A DNA stretch of 64,000 bases from Daucus carota subsp. sativus (GCF_001625215.2 NC_030385.2:10595135-10659134); one strand, 5' to 3'. Positions 46,408 to 58,157 are shown, counted from the first letter of the stretch. Numbers and translations are program-made. Notes: generated by a model from the letters alone, not told the origin.

Positions 46408-49258
46408 TATATTGTAGATATAGATACAAAATGGGTGGTTGTGTGTATAAATCGGGTGGAAATAAAAAGGGGGAATGGAAGAGTCTAGATCAGAATGCCC
46501 TAGCTACAGTTGATGCAAAGTGAGTGAGTCCATCGGAAAGATCTAGAACTCTTAGCTATTTTTTGTTCGGGTACGGGTAATTGGACTTGCTCAGGGCCCA
46601 ATTAGGGCTTTTTCTTTATCTTATTTTGCTCCCAAATTTAAGTTTTATTCAAAGGTACGAGGTATGTCCAATTGGAATTTTAAGGATTTATTTTTCATTT
46701 ATGAAATTCAGCTGTCAGCGTGATTTTGAATTCGAAAAATAAATGAGAATTTTGGTTGTTTAAAAATAATTTTAAATTTTTTTAAAAATCTATTAATAAT
46801 CACTTAGAATTTTAAAATTATGCATAAAAATTCAATGATATTTAATTGGGATTATCTAAGATCCATGATGATATTCAAAAATATTAATAATTTTTTCTAA
46901 ACTTCATAAAACAATGAATTTTGTAATATTGTTAAGTGTGTTTCTTACAATTTGAAACCTCGTATAGATCTGTATCTCTTTGATCCAAGCTGTCACACTA
47001 TTATGAAATACTTGTCATACTTTACATAAAACACCCTACAAGTTCAGTGTCGATTATCCACTTACATACAATTTGAAATACTATTACAATAATATGTTCG
47101 AAAGTAAAAACTACTATGATAAACATAAGCACCTTGGCCACAAGAACAAACCATCATATCTTTCGTCTTGCAACAACCTCACACCATCATATCTTTCGTC
47201 CTGCAACGACCTCACGCCTTGCCATTGACCTTACTGTTATATCCTTTCAGATTGTCCTTCTTATTTGTGCCATATTCAGTTTATACTGTTTTAAAAGAAA
47301 TAATAATTACAAGTATGAGCAATTGAATGCTCAACGAGTCCATTAATAATATTTGAATAATCATAAGATAAATCATAAAAGAATTTAAACAAATTCATCA
47401 AATAAGTAGGTTCACTACAATTAAGCACACATAAGAATTCAAAGAGAAAAGAATATCATTTATTGGTCTTTATCCCAACGGTCCCACTACATGGCTCGAT
47501 CACCTCCATTTAGCAGACACCAGCGTATGTCAGCTTCGTAGTCTGATCGCAACCATGGAATGACGCCACGCACACGCCACTCTTTACTAGCACAAGGGAT
47601 ATCGTTTTCAACCCTTAAAGTTGTCTCGTAATAGAAACAATAATTATTTTCATCTCTGCTATGAATGAAAATCATTTGCGTTGACCTCTTTCCCCGAATA
47701 CAATAAAACTTATTTCTCCTTTAATAGAATCTTCATCTTCCTTCTCAGATGCAAACAATTACATCTTTACAATACCGAATTAAAGTTTCTCAAATTAAGA
47801 AGAAATCAAACAATCTGAGTAAGAATATGAATCGAATTAGATATATTGAAACAAATCTTGGCTGGTTTAACATGCCAAAAAAGAATAATATTTCTCGAAG
47901 GAAAATACTGAAATAAAGAAAGATTCGAAAGAAGGGATTCGATGATTAAACAATAACACTTAATGAATGATTGTTGGGTTCTAGGGATGGCATAACTTCT
48001 GAACCGACGAATATCCGACCGAATTGATCCGAATGGTTTTTATTGAACCCGATTTTACGCTATGATTATGAGTTTGGTTTTTATTTATAAAAACCGATTG
48101 AATTTGGTTCAGGTTTTTTTTTAGGCCAACCGAACAAAAACCCAACCCGAATCTCCGAACCCGATTCGAATCTAAGCAAACCTAAACTCGACCGAACACG
48201 ATATTATAAATTTAAGGTATACCATTATACAATATACATATAATATTTATACAAAAATGGCCCTTATTGACAAGATATGTGTAGTTAAAGAATAATTGTA
48301 TTACCATCTTTATTCATCACGTTTTATTTTAAATCAGTCACATAAAATTTTTTTTACTTAAATGCTAGTATCTTTATACATATTATAAATAAGAAATATA
48401 AAAATTGTTTAGAAAAATCCAACTTCATTGATACATTCGTCTTGTTAATATATTAATATATTTATCGAACTTTACAAATATGAAAAGAAATTTTATGGCA
48501 TTTATTAATATATTATTACAATAATTTTTGTTTATAATAATTTAATATATTATTAATATATTACGTTTAAATATAATCGAACTATATAACAAATATTATA
48601 CTTACGTACCATTTGTGTTAAAAATTATGAAGTACTTATAAAAAATTAAGAATAGTAACTTTTGTTTGATGACTTGTATTTTTTTCCCAAAATTTTTAAT
48701 CATTTGTAAATTTAATTTGATTCTAAGTTCTATTTCAGTTTTTAAAATTAATATAAAAACACTTATCTTCAACTCACGAAACCCCCTTTACTCTTCATCA
48801 AAATTGTGATACCGTGGTCATGTAAATTATACGAGACGGCAAGGTAGCGCAGATTTGCACCCCACCCACCACACAACTTACATTTGACGTCCATTTATTT
48901 TAGTTAGTCGTGTTTTTCACCGCCAATGGACCTAGTCATCGAGGTCGTCGTTGAATATGTGTCGTTCTTTTCTCCTCTTTTCTAATAAAAAATCTGAAAT
49001 ATATAGGCCTCGTATCCTGTATTACTGTTATAATAAAAAAATAGTAGTATGATATAATCTTGTATGCAATTTGAAAAGTACTGACCGTGATTTTTAAAAT
49101 AAATTAGAAAATAGCGATATTCAATAAATGTCTCTTTATACGACGGTGTGGAGCTAGTAACCTTTCCCCATTTTTCGTTTCGCAAGTCAACAACAATACA
49201 ATGCCAGCATTTCATTTCCACACTTGAAATATACACAACCATAATAGGCCACAACCCC
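46408..49258. other. AHA1 promoter and repeat-like intergenic DNA
   Basis: The first about 150 bases hold the AHA1 leader and promoter. 46650-46880 looks like a very worn Harbinger-type MITE (tccaattggaattttaagg and so on). 48000-48190 has ccgaaccgaac-type phrases common in plant repeats. The minus-strand frame at 47675-47487 (ETTLRVENDIPCASKEWRVR) is not recognised. No gene is supported. Confidence 0.3.
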
Positions 49259-49259
49259 A

Positions 49260-49266
49260 TATATAC
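49260..49266 (+). promoter_or_regulatory. TATA box of the dirigent gene
   Basis: TATATAC lies 51 bp before the dirigent ATG, in the context ccccatatatacacac. A short leader follows. Confidence 0.55.
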
Positions 49267-49316
49267 ACACATTCGGTGCCTAACCATATTCATAACCCAC
49301 TCCTCTCATTTTCACA

Positions 49317-49883
49317 ATGTCTGCCATCTCCCTCCTCTCGGCACTTTCCATTCTCTCCCTCCTCCTGCTCACAGGAGAATCGCAAGACTTCACCAAAAGA
49401 ATACCCAAAAACAGCCTAGGCCTCAAAAAAGAGAAGCTGAGCCACCTCCACTTCTACTTCCACGACATCGTCAGCGGCCGCCACCCCACCGCCGTCCGGG
49501 TGGCTTCCGCGGCCATAACCAACACTTCATCCACAGGATTCGGAGCTGTTGTGATGATCGATGATCCTCTCACTGTGGGCCCAGAACCGGGTTCCAAACA
49601 AGTGGGAAGAGCGCAGGGAATCTACGCTTCTGCGTCGCTAAGTGAGGCTGGAACATTGTTGATGGTGTTAAACTACGCTTTTACGGAAGGGAAGTATAAT
49701 GGGAGTACGTTGAGTATATTAGGCCGGAATCCGGTGTTTTCTGCCGTGAGAGAGATGCCGGTGGTCGGAGGAAGTGGGCTTTTCCGGTTTGCACGGGGCT
49801 ATGCGCAGGCGAGGACTCATTTTTTTGACCTTAAAACTGGGGATGCTGTTGTGGAGTATAATGTCTATGTTTTTCATTACTAA
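49317..49883 (+). CDS. Dirigent protein
   Basis: A single exon encodes 188 residues, the usual size. A signal peptide (about 1-22, hydrophobic LLSALSILSLLLLTG) sends it to the apoplast. The dirigent barrel shows LSHLHFYFHDIVSGRHPTAV, then GFGAVVMIDDPLT, VGRAQGIYASAS, LNYAFTEGKYNGSTLSILG and the GGSGLFRFARGYAQARTHFF end. Dirigent proteins steer stereoselective coupling of phenoxy radicals in lignan and lignin formation, and some act in terpenoid biosynthesis; they have no oxidase activity themselves. The subfamily and substrate cannot be read here. The GC-rich 5' half contrasts with the AT-rich surroundings, which is normal for such genes. No flanking pathway gene is present. Confidence 0.95.
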   Translation: MSAISLLSALSILSLLLLTGESQDFTKRIPKNSLGLKKEKLSHLHFYFHDIVSGRHPTAVRVASAAITNTSSTGFGAVVMIDDPLTVGPEPGSKQVGRAQGIYASASLSEAGTLLMVLNYAFTEGKYNGSTLSILGRNPVFSAVREMPVVGGSGLFRFARGYAQARTHFFDLKTGDAVVEYNVYVFHY

Positions 49884-50240
49884 CTATACGTGGTTTGTAT
49901 TGAGTTTAGCTTCAGTTTGAGTTTTGTTTTCTTGCTCACCTTATTATCGGAATACGCAGATGCTTCATTTATTGAGATGAAATTATACATAACATGACCA
50001 CGCTGGTTGGTTTTTCATATATATATACATGTCTAATTAAATTTAGCGTGAAAATTATATTGGCAGAGGTTTCCTCTTAGTGTTGAGAACAAGATTTTTT
50101 TGCACTTTTTTTTTGCACTTTTGAAAATTAGCTTGTGATTTCATACTCTCTATATGGGCTTCCAATACCATCCTGCCGCTCCAAATTATAACTACTCTTG
50201 TTAATACAAATGGTTGTCATAAAGCCCATTATTCATGATT
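49884..50240. other. Dirigent 3' flank
   Basis: Probable 3' UTR for the first about 150 bases, then AT-rich DNA; nothing else seen. Confidence 0.4.
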
Positions 50241-51050
50241 TAGGGGTCATTTGTTAACAGGTGAAGGAGAGGAAATGAACTGAATCGTTCATATGCTTGC
50301 TATCCAAATTGTTTGTCCATCTTTTTAAAATCTGGACGAGAAAAAAATTGTTCTGGATGACACTGCCATAAATTTTCAACTGAACCATTCCGGATACTAT
50401 TTACTCACGTCAATACGGACATATGCCCTTGTTGCTTTATTTATTAATTACTTTTTACATGATTAAAATAATTTTGTAATTTCATAAATAATAAATTTTT
50501 AATAAACATTATATAATTATTATGATACACATTTTATTTAATAACATTATCAATTATATAATATAATATAATAGGTGACGATCACGGTGAATAGAAATTA
50601 AATACTTATAAATCAAATAATTTCATTCATTTAATGATAAATACTAATATATTTTTGAATAAAAATAATATTTTAATTTAAAAAATAACTCTTCAAGATG
50701 ATATTAACAATTAAATTAATTGAAGTCTAGAATTGGAAAATGTTATATTCAGAGCAAATTTTCAGTTTTCAAAGTAAACAAGAATGAAAAGACAAAACTG
50801 ACCCCGTGCATACACAATAAAGACAAATGAAAAAAACACTATGAGGGTAATTTTGTTTTTTCATGTTTTTTCAACTTTGGATTTAAAAATTTGCTCGGAA
50901 TATAACATTTCTCGTAAAATTTGCCATTCAGAAAGTATTGTATGTTATATATAACAAACAACATAATTCATCTTTCATCCAGATTATATATTCGTCCAGA
51001 TATTTTTATCATCCAGAAAATATTGTTCAGATTTAACAAATAAGCCCTTA
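50241..51050. mobile_element. Non-autonomous element, hAT-like, copy 2
   Basis: The left end TAGGGGTCATTTGTTAACA is mirrored by the right end (inverse TAAGGGCTTATTTGTTAAATC). Subterminal ctggacga/ctggatga and catccag/cgtccag motifs match copy 1 at 19171-20056. It spans 810 bp, AT-rich and non-coding. No target duplication is clear. Confidence 0.7.
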
Positions 51051-51581
51051 GACACATTAAAACACATAATTGTTGTGGCAAAAAAAAAACTACATAATTG
51101 TTTCATCAAATATATTAATTAAATTTTATTATATTTGACAAATGAAATCAAATACATCATTTCCAACCTGACGCATTTGTCAAATACTAGTTGTGACTCC
51201 CACCTTCTCTAAAGTTTATAATCAACATGCATCGTATATGATTATAAGAAAAATATATTAAAATTTACACCACTTACACATTTCAAATATTTAGTATTTC
51301 TCTTTTTTGTATTAATAATATTTCTCTATTGCAAATGATATCCGTAAATCAGTTAAAAGCATATACAAGTTAAAATGATTAGTCAGTTTAAATAACATAT
51401 GAACATACTTAAAATTTCTTATAATACAATATCGTCTATTTCAACACTAGATTCCTTTTAATACAATATCGTGTATTTCACCACGATGTCGTACTTTTTT
51501 AAAAAAAATAAATTTTTTTTAATATTAATTTACATGATCTCTGTTATGAATATAACTAAAATTCCTCTAATACAATATCTT
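51051..51581. other. AT-rich DNA with short repeated phrases
   Basis: The phrase tacaatatc(g/t)t(c/g)tatttca occurs at about 51427, 51462 and 51572. The third occurrence runs into the 150-bp repeat described next. Confidence 0.4.
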
Positions 51582-51731
51582 CTATTTCAACGGTAGATTC
51601 CGAATCATCTCAATCCATTAATCATTATTTTAAATAATTAATAAAAGTTTAAACTCGAATATAAAACAATAGTGATCAATCTTAAAAACAAGACTAACTT
51701 ACAAAAACTAGTAATATGCCCGCCGTGCTAC
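51582..51731. repeat. 150-bp direct repeat, left copy
   Basis: It begins ctatttcaacggtagattcc and ends atgcccgccgtgctac. The right copy at 55256-55405 differs at one base (aaacta against aaacca). It directly precedes the CACTA terminus. Confidence 0.97.
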
Positions 51732-53719
51732 CACTACTACAAATTTAATCTTATGCGATGGTACTTGAATAGTGCTTTTGTATATACGTTATACAAGTAT
51801 ATTATTTGTATAGCCTTTTTATAAAAAACGATACGTAAGCTACTATTTAAAAGTACTAAAAAAAGGAAAAAAAAGGAAAATTACTACAATAATGGTTCTA
51901 TAAACGCTATTTAAGTAGATGTATTTTAAGTAATATTATTGATACTACAATAGCGTTTTCATAAACGTTGTAGAAGGACACATATTTTAAGTAGTTTTTT
52001 TTTTTTTTTTTTTGACAGAATATTTTAAGTAGTATTAGAAAAACTAGAATAGCGTTTTAATAAATGCTATAGAAGTATCCATTATTTTAAATAATATTAT
52101 ATTATATATTTCTAAATTATTAATACTTATATAGTGTTTATAAATCCATTTTTGTAGTTAACATATCCTAAGTAGCTTTCTTTTTACAGTTAATTAAATT
52201 TCTTTACATTAAAAAATAACCTCCCTCGTAGACTGCCCTGATGCAGTGATACAAAACTGCAACCATCGCTAAAAGTTAAAACCATCGGTGAAGAATTGCT
52301 CCATTACACACTGATAGTATACTCCTCTGTTTACACCACACATCCTTTATGTCTATATTGCTGAATTAAAGTCAGTCATCAAAGAAATTAGGTATTGCTC
52401 TAACTTGTCTGTATATACAGATGTGTGTATATTCAAGGGGTTTCAATTGTCTCCTATTATATGTGATTTTTGATTAATTATCTTAATTGTGTTATCTTCA
52501 ACTTTTCAATTTTTAGATTTTAGGTTTTTGATTTATGTGTTCTGCTCTATTGTTCTAATTTGTGCATATATTTGCACGTTATGTTTGGTAATCTGGGTGA
52601 TGGTTAGTTGGATTAATTTCAACTTGTGTATATAATCAATTTATGTACCAATTAGCTATAAAAGATGTGATATGCTTCTTATTCAATGAAAATTGTATCA
52701 TCAAGTATGAAAGTATATATGAAAATATTCATAATTCTATTGCTGTGAAATATGATAATGAAAAAGCTTAAAACAGAACATGCCATGCCAAGTGACTGCC
52801 ACCATTGTCCTGATGGATCCTGTTAATAGATTGAATGCTAAAATCTGTGTGGTTGGTTGAGTCTACCATTAGTATAAAGTGCGTGAAAATGTGGCGTTTT
52901 TATAACTAGAATGGAAGACTCTGACAATTTAATTCCTATTGCATGTGATGTGTTGATGTATCTTTTTCTTTGATCCTACTCTGGGTGAGTTGCTTTTGTT
53001 GTTAAAAAAACATGCTTATTATTGAAGCTTATTTATATAACTTGTTTAATCTTTTGCATAAAGAAATTGAGTTGTCCTGAGAGTGTGCTACATTCTGTAT
53101 CTAACCCTTCAGACCAGCAATTTCGTTTATTAGTCATCGCCGTTAATATTCAGATACTGTAAGTTTCAGCATGAGATTACTTACTCATGTCTTGAGTTTT
53201 TCTTTACTAGACCTGTAACTTGTCAGTCTCTTTAAGACTATTTCATAGTCGGCATGGCTCTGTTTGGACTGTGCAAACTTAGAAATTAAATCTTTAACCT
53301 TGATTTCCTATTCTGTTTCGATTCTATCAAGCTCGTCCTCTGTCACTTTGGTTAATAAGGTGTTATACCTCACTTTGGAGGTCCCCAACTTCAGCTGTCT
53401 TTTCCATGTATATCTGATTTAGATATGTTTCTTCCATTATAAGTTTCTTGTTTTGTTCCCTGTTTTCTTGAAGAAGTACATCTAGTTTAGAACTCAGGCT
53501 TTCTCCTGACCATTATGCTGATCCTAGCCACTGGTGCCTTCTTGGATTACGTGATACTTGGATTCAACTCTTCTATACTGCACTGTTTCATCAATGACTT
53601 AGCCTTCTGCTAAAGAGGTCAGTCAAAATAGTAAAACAGCAAAGATGGTCTCTCATTATTGTGCAGATATTTACTATATTGGTTTGATTGTGCTAGTAAA
53701 GGTAGTGGTCTGGCTCGAG

Positions 53720-54600
53720 TTATGGCAGGTGCATTGGTTGATGATGCACAGTCCTTGTCCAGACAATTTGCTGCAATGAGTCTAAGGAATGAAGAAAGAC
53801 CATGGCCTAGCAGTACTACTTGGTGAGCTTATGGATAGGGTATGATTCATTGTTATCTTGTAAGATTACATCTCTTCTGCTGCAATTTAGTCTTTCATAA
53901 ATGCATCCATATAATTTAGGCGTTGTACCCTATCATTTCTCTGAACATTTGTTGGGGTTTCTACTACAATATGATAAGTAATTAAATGATATATGATTGA
54001 TTTTGAAGGGGCAGGATGGGATAAAAGAAGACAGCCAGCTCTACTTCGGCGAGCTCTTATGAAGGAGGAGGTATGACTATCTTTTAATTATATGTGCTAT
54101 TATTTTACTATTTTGTGCAATAAACACTACTGTAAATTTATTATTTTTAGTTTATTCACGACAATAATTATTGCACATGTTAAGTCTGCTAATTTCTTTA
54201 CGGTTTTTCTATGGTGTGCCCATGGGCACACACTAAACACCAAAATTTATGAATTTGGATGGTTTCTATTGGCTCACCTTCTTTAATAATGGTGGACCCC
54301 CCTGCAGTTACAACAACCACACCAATCAAAACCCTCCAATTTTTATAAATGTTTGTGCTTAGCATGTGCCCATGGGCACACACTAGACAAACCCATTTCT
54401 TTAATATGAACATAGTATTGGTTACTATTTATGCTAATAACTTTTAATGTTGAACATATTATTAGTTACTATTTGCCATTGGTAATCAGTGTTTTATTTA
54501 CTTCTTACAGGAGACATGGAATTTAAGCAGAGCAGGTTCTTTCCGGCAGAAAGGAAAATTGTCACTGCCAATCCAGATATAAACATTGTATTGTTGCGGA
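53720..54600 (+). other. Exon-like pieces inside the CACTA element, unrecognised
   Basis: Three open stretches have splice-like borders. One reads ALVDDAQSLSRQFAAMSLRN and ends ..PWPSST before ttg|gtgagc. A second reads GWDKRRQPALLRRALMKEE before gag|gtatga. A third begins after ttacag with ETWNLSRAGSFRQKGKL. Codon-like composition and borders suggest captured gene sequence, but the phases do not join cleanly: exon 1 to 2 hits a stop in the simple join. I do not recognise the family. Decay or misjudged borders are both possible. Confidence 0.35.
54209..54394. mobile_element. Small MITE with GTGTGCCCATGGGCACAC ends
   Basis: Each end contains the self-complementary gtgcccatgggcac. The arms continue to pair (acactaaacaccaaaatttatgaat on the left with atttttataaatgtttgtgcttagca on the right, and ggtttctattgg with ccaatcaaaacc). 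It lies in the CACTA element's interior, so it is either a later insert or came with captured DNA. Confidence 0.6.
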
Positions 54601-55255
54601 ATACAAGTTCTTTTAATCATGTGGACTTTATTCGCTCTGCTAATAATTGATTTTTTGCGGAATAACAGGCACAGGTTCATCGGTTTCTCAAGAACAACTT
54701 GCTCAAGGAACAAGTTGCTCATGTAGTAGTTTTGTGTTTTATTAGAAATTGTAGTTATGTACAGTAGTTTCTTGAGAAAGATTTATAGAGGATTTCATAT
54801 TTTATGTTCAATATATATTTATTTGTAATTATTCAGTTGTACACAAATAATTTCATTATTAATTAAATAATTTTTTGTTGGAATAAGGATCAAGTATGTC
54901 TTTTGAAATAATTTGTGAATTTTCTCAAATTGTATGTGTAAAAACTGCATAAAATTAATTATATTAATATTTTTAAAATATTGAGGATTTTCGTAAAGTT
55001 TCCAATAGGATAGCGTTTAAATAACAGCTATGTAAGAAAGATTGTAAAATACACTTGCTACTTCCATAGTGTTTATAAAAATGCTATTGAAGTAGATTCA
55101 CTTAGATGATGCTTATTGTCATAAGGCTTTCCTAAACGCTATACAACTACGGTTCTTAGAGAGCGGAAAAAGAAACGCTATGTAAGCTTATTGTACTTGC
55201 ATAGCGCTGTCTTGTATAGCGCCTGAAACCGCTATGTAAGTTTAAAAATGACCGC

Positions 55256-55405
55256 TATTTCAACGGTAGATTCCGAATCATCTCAATCCATTAATCATTA
55301 TTTTAAATAATTAATAAAAGTTTAAACTCGAATATAAAACAATAGTGATCAATCTTAAAAACAAGACTAACTTACAAAAACCAGTAATATGCCCGCCGTG
55401 CTACG
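55256..55405. repeat. 150-bp direct repeat, right copy
   Basis: 149 of 150 bases equal the left copy at 51582-51731. It is followed by gcacacggagtatac, while the left copy is followed by the CACTA terminus. Confidence 0.97.
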
Positions 55406-56940
55406 CACACGGAGTATACTTAATTTACACTTTTTATTTTAAAAAAAATTTAATTTATTGTTCATATAAATTTATGTATTGAACAATGACATAATATTTA
55501 GAGTGGGATATTTACTGAAAATGCAAATCGTGTCCGAAAATATTCGGATGATGATGTTCTCTTAGAAAGTTCATAAAGATAATTATGCTTTAGTCCTACG
55601 GATTTATTTTTCATAATTAAAAGATTGAGTTGATGATAAAGAATAAAAAAATATTGATTAAATTAATTTAATTAATGGATATGTGATATTTTTAATCCAA
55701 GAAATTTAATAGGCAAATAATATTGAACCCGAATTAATGAAATGAATTGCGATGTTTAGACAATAGTGCAAATATTAATCCTTTTAGTGGATTAACTTAA
55801 TATTTAATGACATTGAGTTTCGTCCAAAATGTCATTAGAAGGCCCAATCTAATTATTCAAAATTTCTCCTATAATTTATACATACTCTTGCTCTCTGTTA
55901 GTCTCGACGGTTAGAAAGTGTTAACGGAGGAATTTGGTAGTTAACAAAATTTGAAGTTCGTGGCCGGACTCAAGATCTATGATGGTGGCTAAGCGGTGAT
56001 GATGAAATTTTAGGGGTGGCTGAGATTAGGGTTTCGAGTTGCGTCCATGCTGCCCCCAACTCGTGTCCACCTAATTTGCCTACTTACCCCTATATTTATA
56101 TGGGATCAAGCCAGTACGTAGTTCTTTTCTTCTAAGAAACCTAATAGGATTAGGTTTCCCCTTCTGTTGTCTTCATCCTGAAAGGGGCCCAATACGATGA
56201 GGCCTAGATTTGGGTCTTGTAGACTCTCGAGCACCCAAGACTTACCCCAAATGCAAGGACGCTTCTCTACTCCCCGACATGGACAACCCGCCAGACTACA
56301 GAGATAGAACCTTCCAGGGTGTATCTTCGAGAAGGTTCCACAAACTCCCCAACAAGGACAACTCACCAGACTACAGAGCAAGGTGTAAGTCTAAATGTAA
56401 AGACAACCCTATCTGTTACATAGGGATGATAACTCAACAATAGAACAGGACAAGTAAATAACACTACGCCTGCACCGGAATCGGAAGATACGAAGACAAA
56501 GGTTGAAGAAGCCATCTACAGTCTTGAAGGAATAAGTTCACTGGAAGAAGTTCATTAATATGTTCATGCCTCGGTGAAGAATAAGGATTGAAGTATTCAA
56601 GATTGTGGAAGCAATGAAGATGTTGTCCAAGTACTCGAAAGATTTCAGTGCAACCCCTGAAGCAAGATATTTCTATATATCTTGGTTGGTTATTTATAAT
56701 CAACAAACTGAAGCATAAACTAACCCGGAATGACTGATCAAGTATATTATCAAGCAAAGAATTCAAGGGATTATTTCAGTTCGAGTCGTTCGTGAACCAG
56801 ACCAGTGCACAGGACGTCAGGACGTACGAAAGTATTCAGTGGATTCGATCAACGGATTAATTGATCAAGTCAATCGAGCTGCTCCAGAATATTGCCAAAG
56901 GAACTTATTATTATTATATATATGTATATATATATATATA
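55406..56940. other. Spacer, possibly including the upstream part of the copia LTR
   Basis: 56230-56400 holds two diverged copies of a tactccccgacatggacaac..cagactacagag unit. 56460-56890 is less AT-rich and continues in style into the LTR, so the LTR may begin here; no TG-starting end matching the ggacctaaca terminus was found. No gene supported. Confidence 0.3.
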
Positions 56941-57024
56941 TATTAATTGTGAATTACTTGAACATATATAATTCAAGTAATTATTTAAACACAATTAATT
57001 CTATATATATGTATATATATATTT
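56909..57024. repeat. AT-rich long inverted repeat
   Basis: The arms atatatgtatatatatatat and ttaattgtg..attacttgaa pair with ttcaagtaat..cacaattaa and atatatgtatatatatat around a catatataa loop. The hairpin is about 115 bases. Confidence 0.8.
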
Positions 57025-57091
57025 TAATAAGTGATACAAATGGGAAGTCTAAGGCAAAATCTTCAAGGTATACAATCATTGTATACACTGT

Positions 57092-57640
57092 GAATAAATC
57101 AGGCGCCAAGTTTGACCAGAAGTCAAAACTTGCGCTTGGTTTATTCATCAGGATTTTGGCTAAGTGAAGCTATCAGTATACTGAAGGAAGGAGCGCAACA
57201 TTTGACTAAAGTCAAATGTTGCGCCTCCTGTCATTGCACAAGGCGCAACTCTTCCCTTGGATTAATTCTCTAAGTCCATTCACTTGCTTACAGTGGAACA
57301 TTGGCGCAAGTTTTGACTCACCTAGTCAACACACATGTACATACACTGAAGCCAAAGGAGTAACACTTGGAGCGCAAACTTTGACTTAGTCAAAGTTCGC
57401 GACTCCAAGTACCACCTTGATCTCTGCTTAAATTTTCTAAGTCACAACAGATGTACATACAGCCAACACTTGGAGCGCAACATTTGACCGAGTCAAATGT
57501 TGCGACTCCAAGTCATTCTCATCCATGACTTAAAAATTCTAAGTCATCTCAAGTCACAGGGCTACACTGTAAAGCGCAATGTTTGACTAAGAGGGGCGCC
57601 AACTTTGACTTTCACTACAGGCGCAACTTTGGTATCCTTG
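57092..57640. promoter_or_regulatory. Array of W-box inverted repeats in the LTR U3
   Basis: At least four hairpins share one plan: GCGCAA(C/G/A)(A/T)TTTGAC, a 3-6-base loop, then GTCAAA and the mirrored arm. They are at 57092-57147, 57190-57228, 57365-57410 and 57468-57513. Single or partial arms stand at 57303-57330 and 57574-57640. Each hairpin has TTGAC (the W-box core bound by WRKY factors) on both strands. Outer arms such as acttggag/ctccaagt extend the pairing. Spacing is about 80-180 bases. The array lies 90-640 bases upstream of the LTR TATA box. Confidence 0.8.
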
Positions 57641-57732
57641 GAGTTAGATTTATTTTCATAAATCGAATCCGTCCAGGACGAACTCAAGTCGTCCAGGACG
57701 AACTCGTTAACCATGGTTAGTTATGAAAAGCC

Positions 57733-57740
57733 TATAAATA
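57733..57740 (+). promoter_or_regulatory. LTR TATA box
   Basis: TATAAATA in the context gcctataaatatg lies just downstream of the hairpin array and about 400 bases before the LTR end. Confidence 0.65.
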
Positions 57741-58144
57741 TGTGACTTGTGTTCTCACAATTCATATATCATCCTTCGGGATGAAATGGCCAAGTGCTCT
57801 GTACGGCTACTCCCACTATACACACACCCTAGCCTAGCTTTGTAATAGAAATATCAGTAGTGGTTAGAGTTTGTAATAGTGAGAGTAGTGGCCATTGTAG
57901 CCGAACCTTCGGGTTTGGATTTATAGCACCTTCGAGGTATTTATCAATATACAGATATACCTTGGAAAATATTGTGTGTTGGTTTAATATTTTAATATCC
58001 TCAGAAATCGACCCAATAAATATCCGGAACACGAAACCCATTACAGGACTGCAATTTATTTATCCGCAAGATTCGAAAGAATTTTAAATTGTAGTGAGTA
58101 TCGTATTCAACCCCCCCCTTCTACGATACTTTGGACCTAACAAT

Positions 58145-58157
58145 TGGTATCAGAGCC
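58145..58157 (+). promoter_or_regulatory. Primer-binding site, initiator tRNA-Met type
   Basis: TGGTATCAGAGCC stands two bases after the LTR end (..ctaaca). It is the usual complement of the 3' end of initiator tRNA-Met in plant LTR retrotransposons. Confidence 0.92.

Larger units (their letters stand above)
51732..55255. mobile_element. CACTA-type transposon, right terminus lost
   Basis: The left end CACTACTACAAATTTAATC has the terminal CACTA of En/Spm elements. Both ends carry many subterminal motifs of the kind atagcgttttcataaacgct, with nine or more copies at 51770-52090 on the left and at 54990-55250 on the right in both orientations, as in this superfamily. No TAGTG terminus is found on the right: the subterminal zone stops abruptly at gaccg where the second 150-bp repeat begins. 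The 3.5 kb has no recognisable TNPD/TNPA transposase. It instead contains exon-like pieces at 53720-54660 and a small MITE at about 54209-54394. It is non-autonomous. Confidence 0.8.
57061..58142 (+). mobile_element. 5' LTR (3' part) of a Ty1/copia retrotransposon
   Basis: The LTR ends ..ttggacctaaca directly before a primer-binding site at 58145. It contains a U3-like region with the W-box hairpin array (57092-57640), a TATA box (57733) and an R/U5-like stretch. The 5' boundary is not fixed; the start given is only where the array begins, and the true LTR is probably longer. No second LTR is in the window. Confidence 0.7.

Noticed and set aside
49148..49564. A 138-codon frame overlapping the dirigent gene start
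   Set aside because: It is a shifted-frame shadow of the dirigent coding sequence and leader.
57092..57640. CRISPR array
   Set aside because: The repeats are diverged palindromes with unequal spacing in a plant LTR; no spacer pattern or cas genes.
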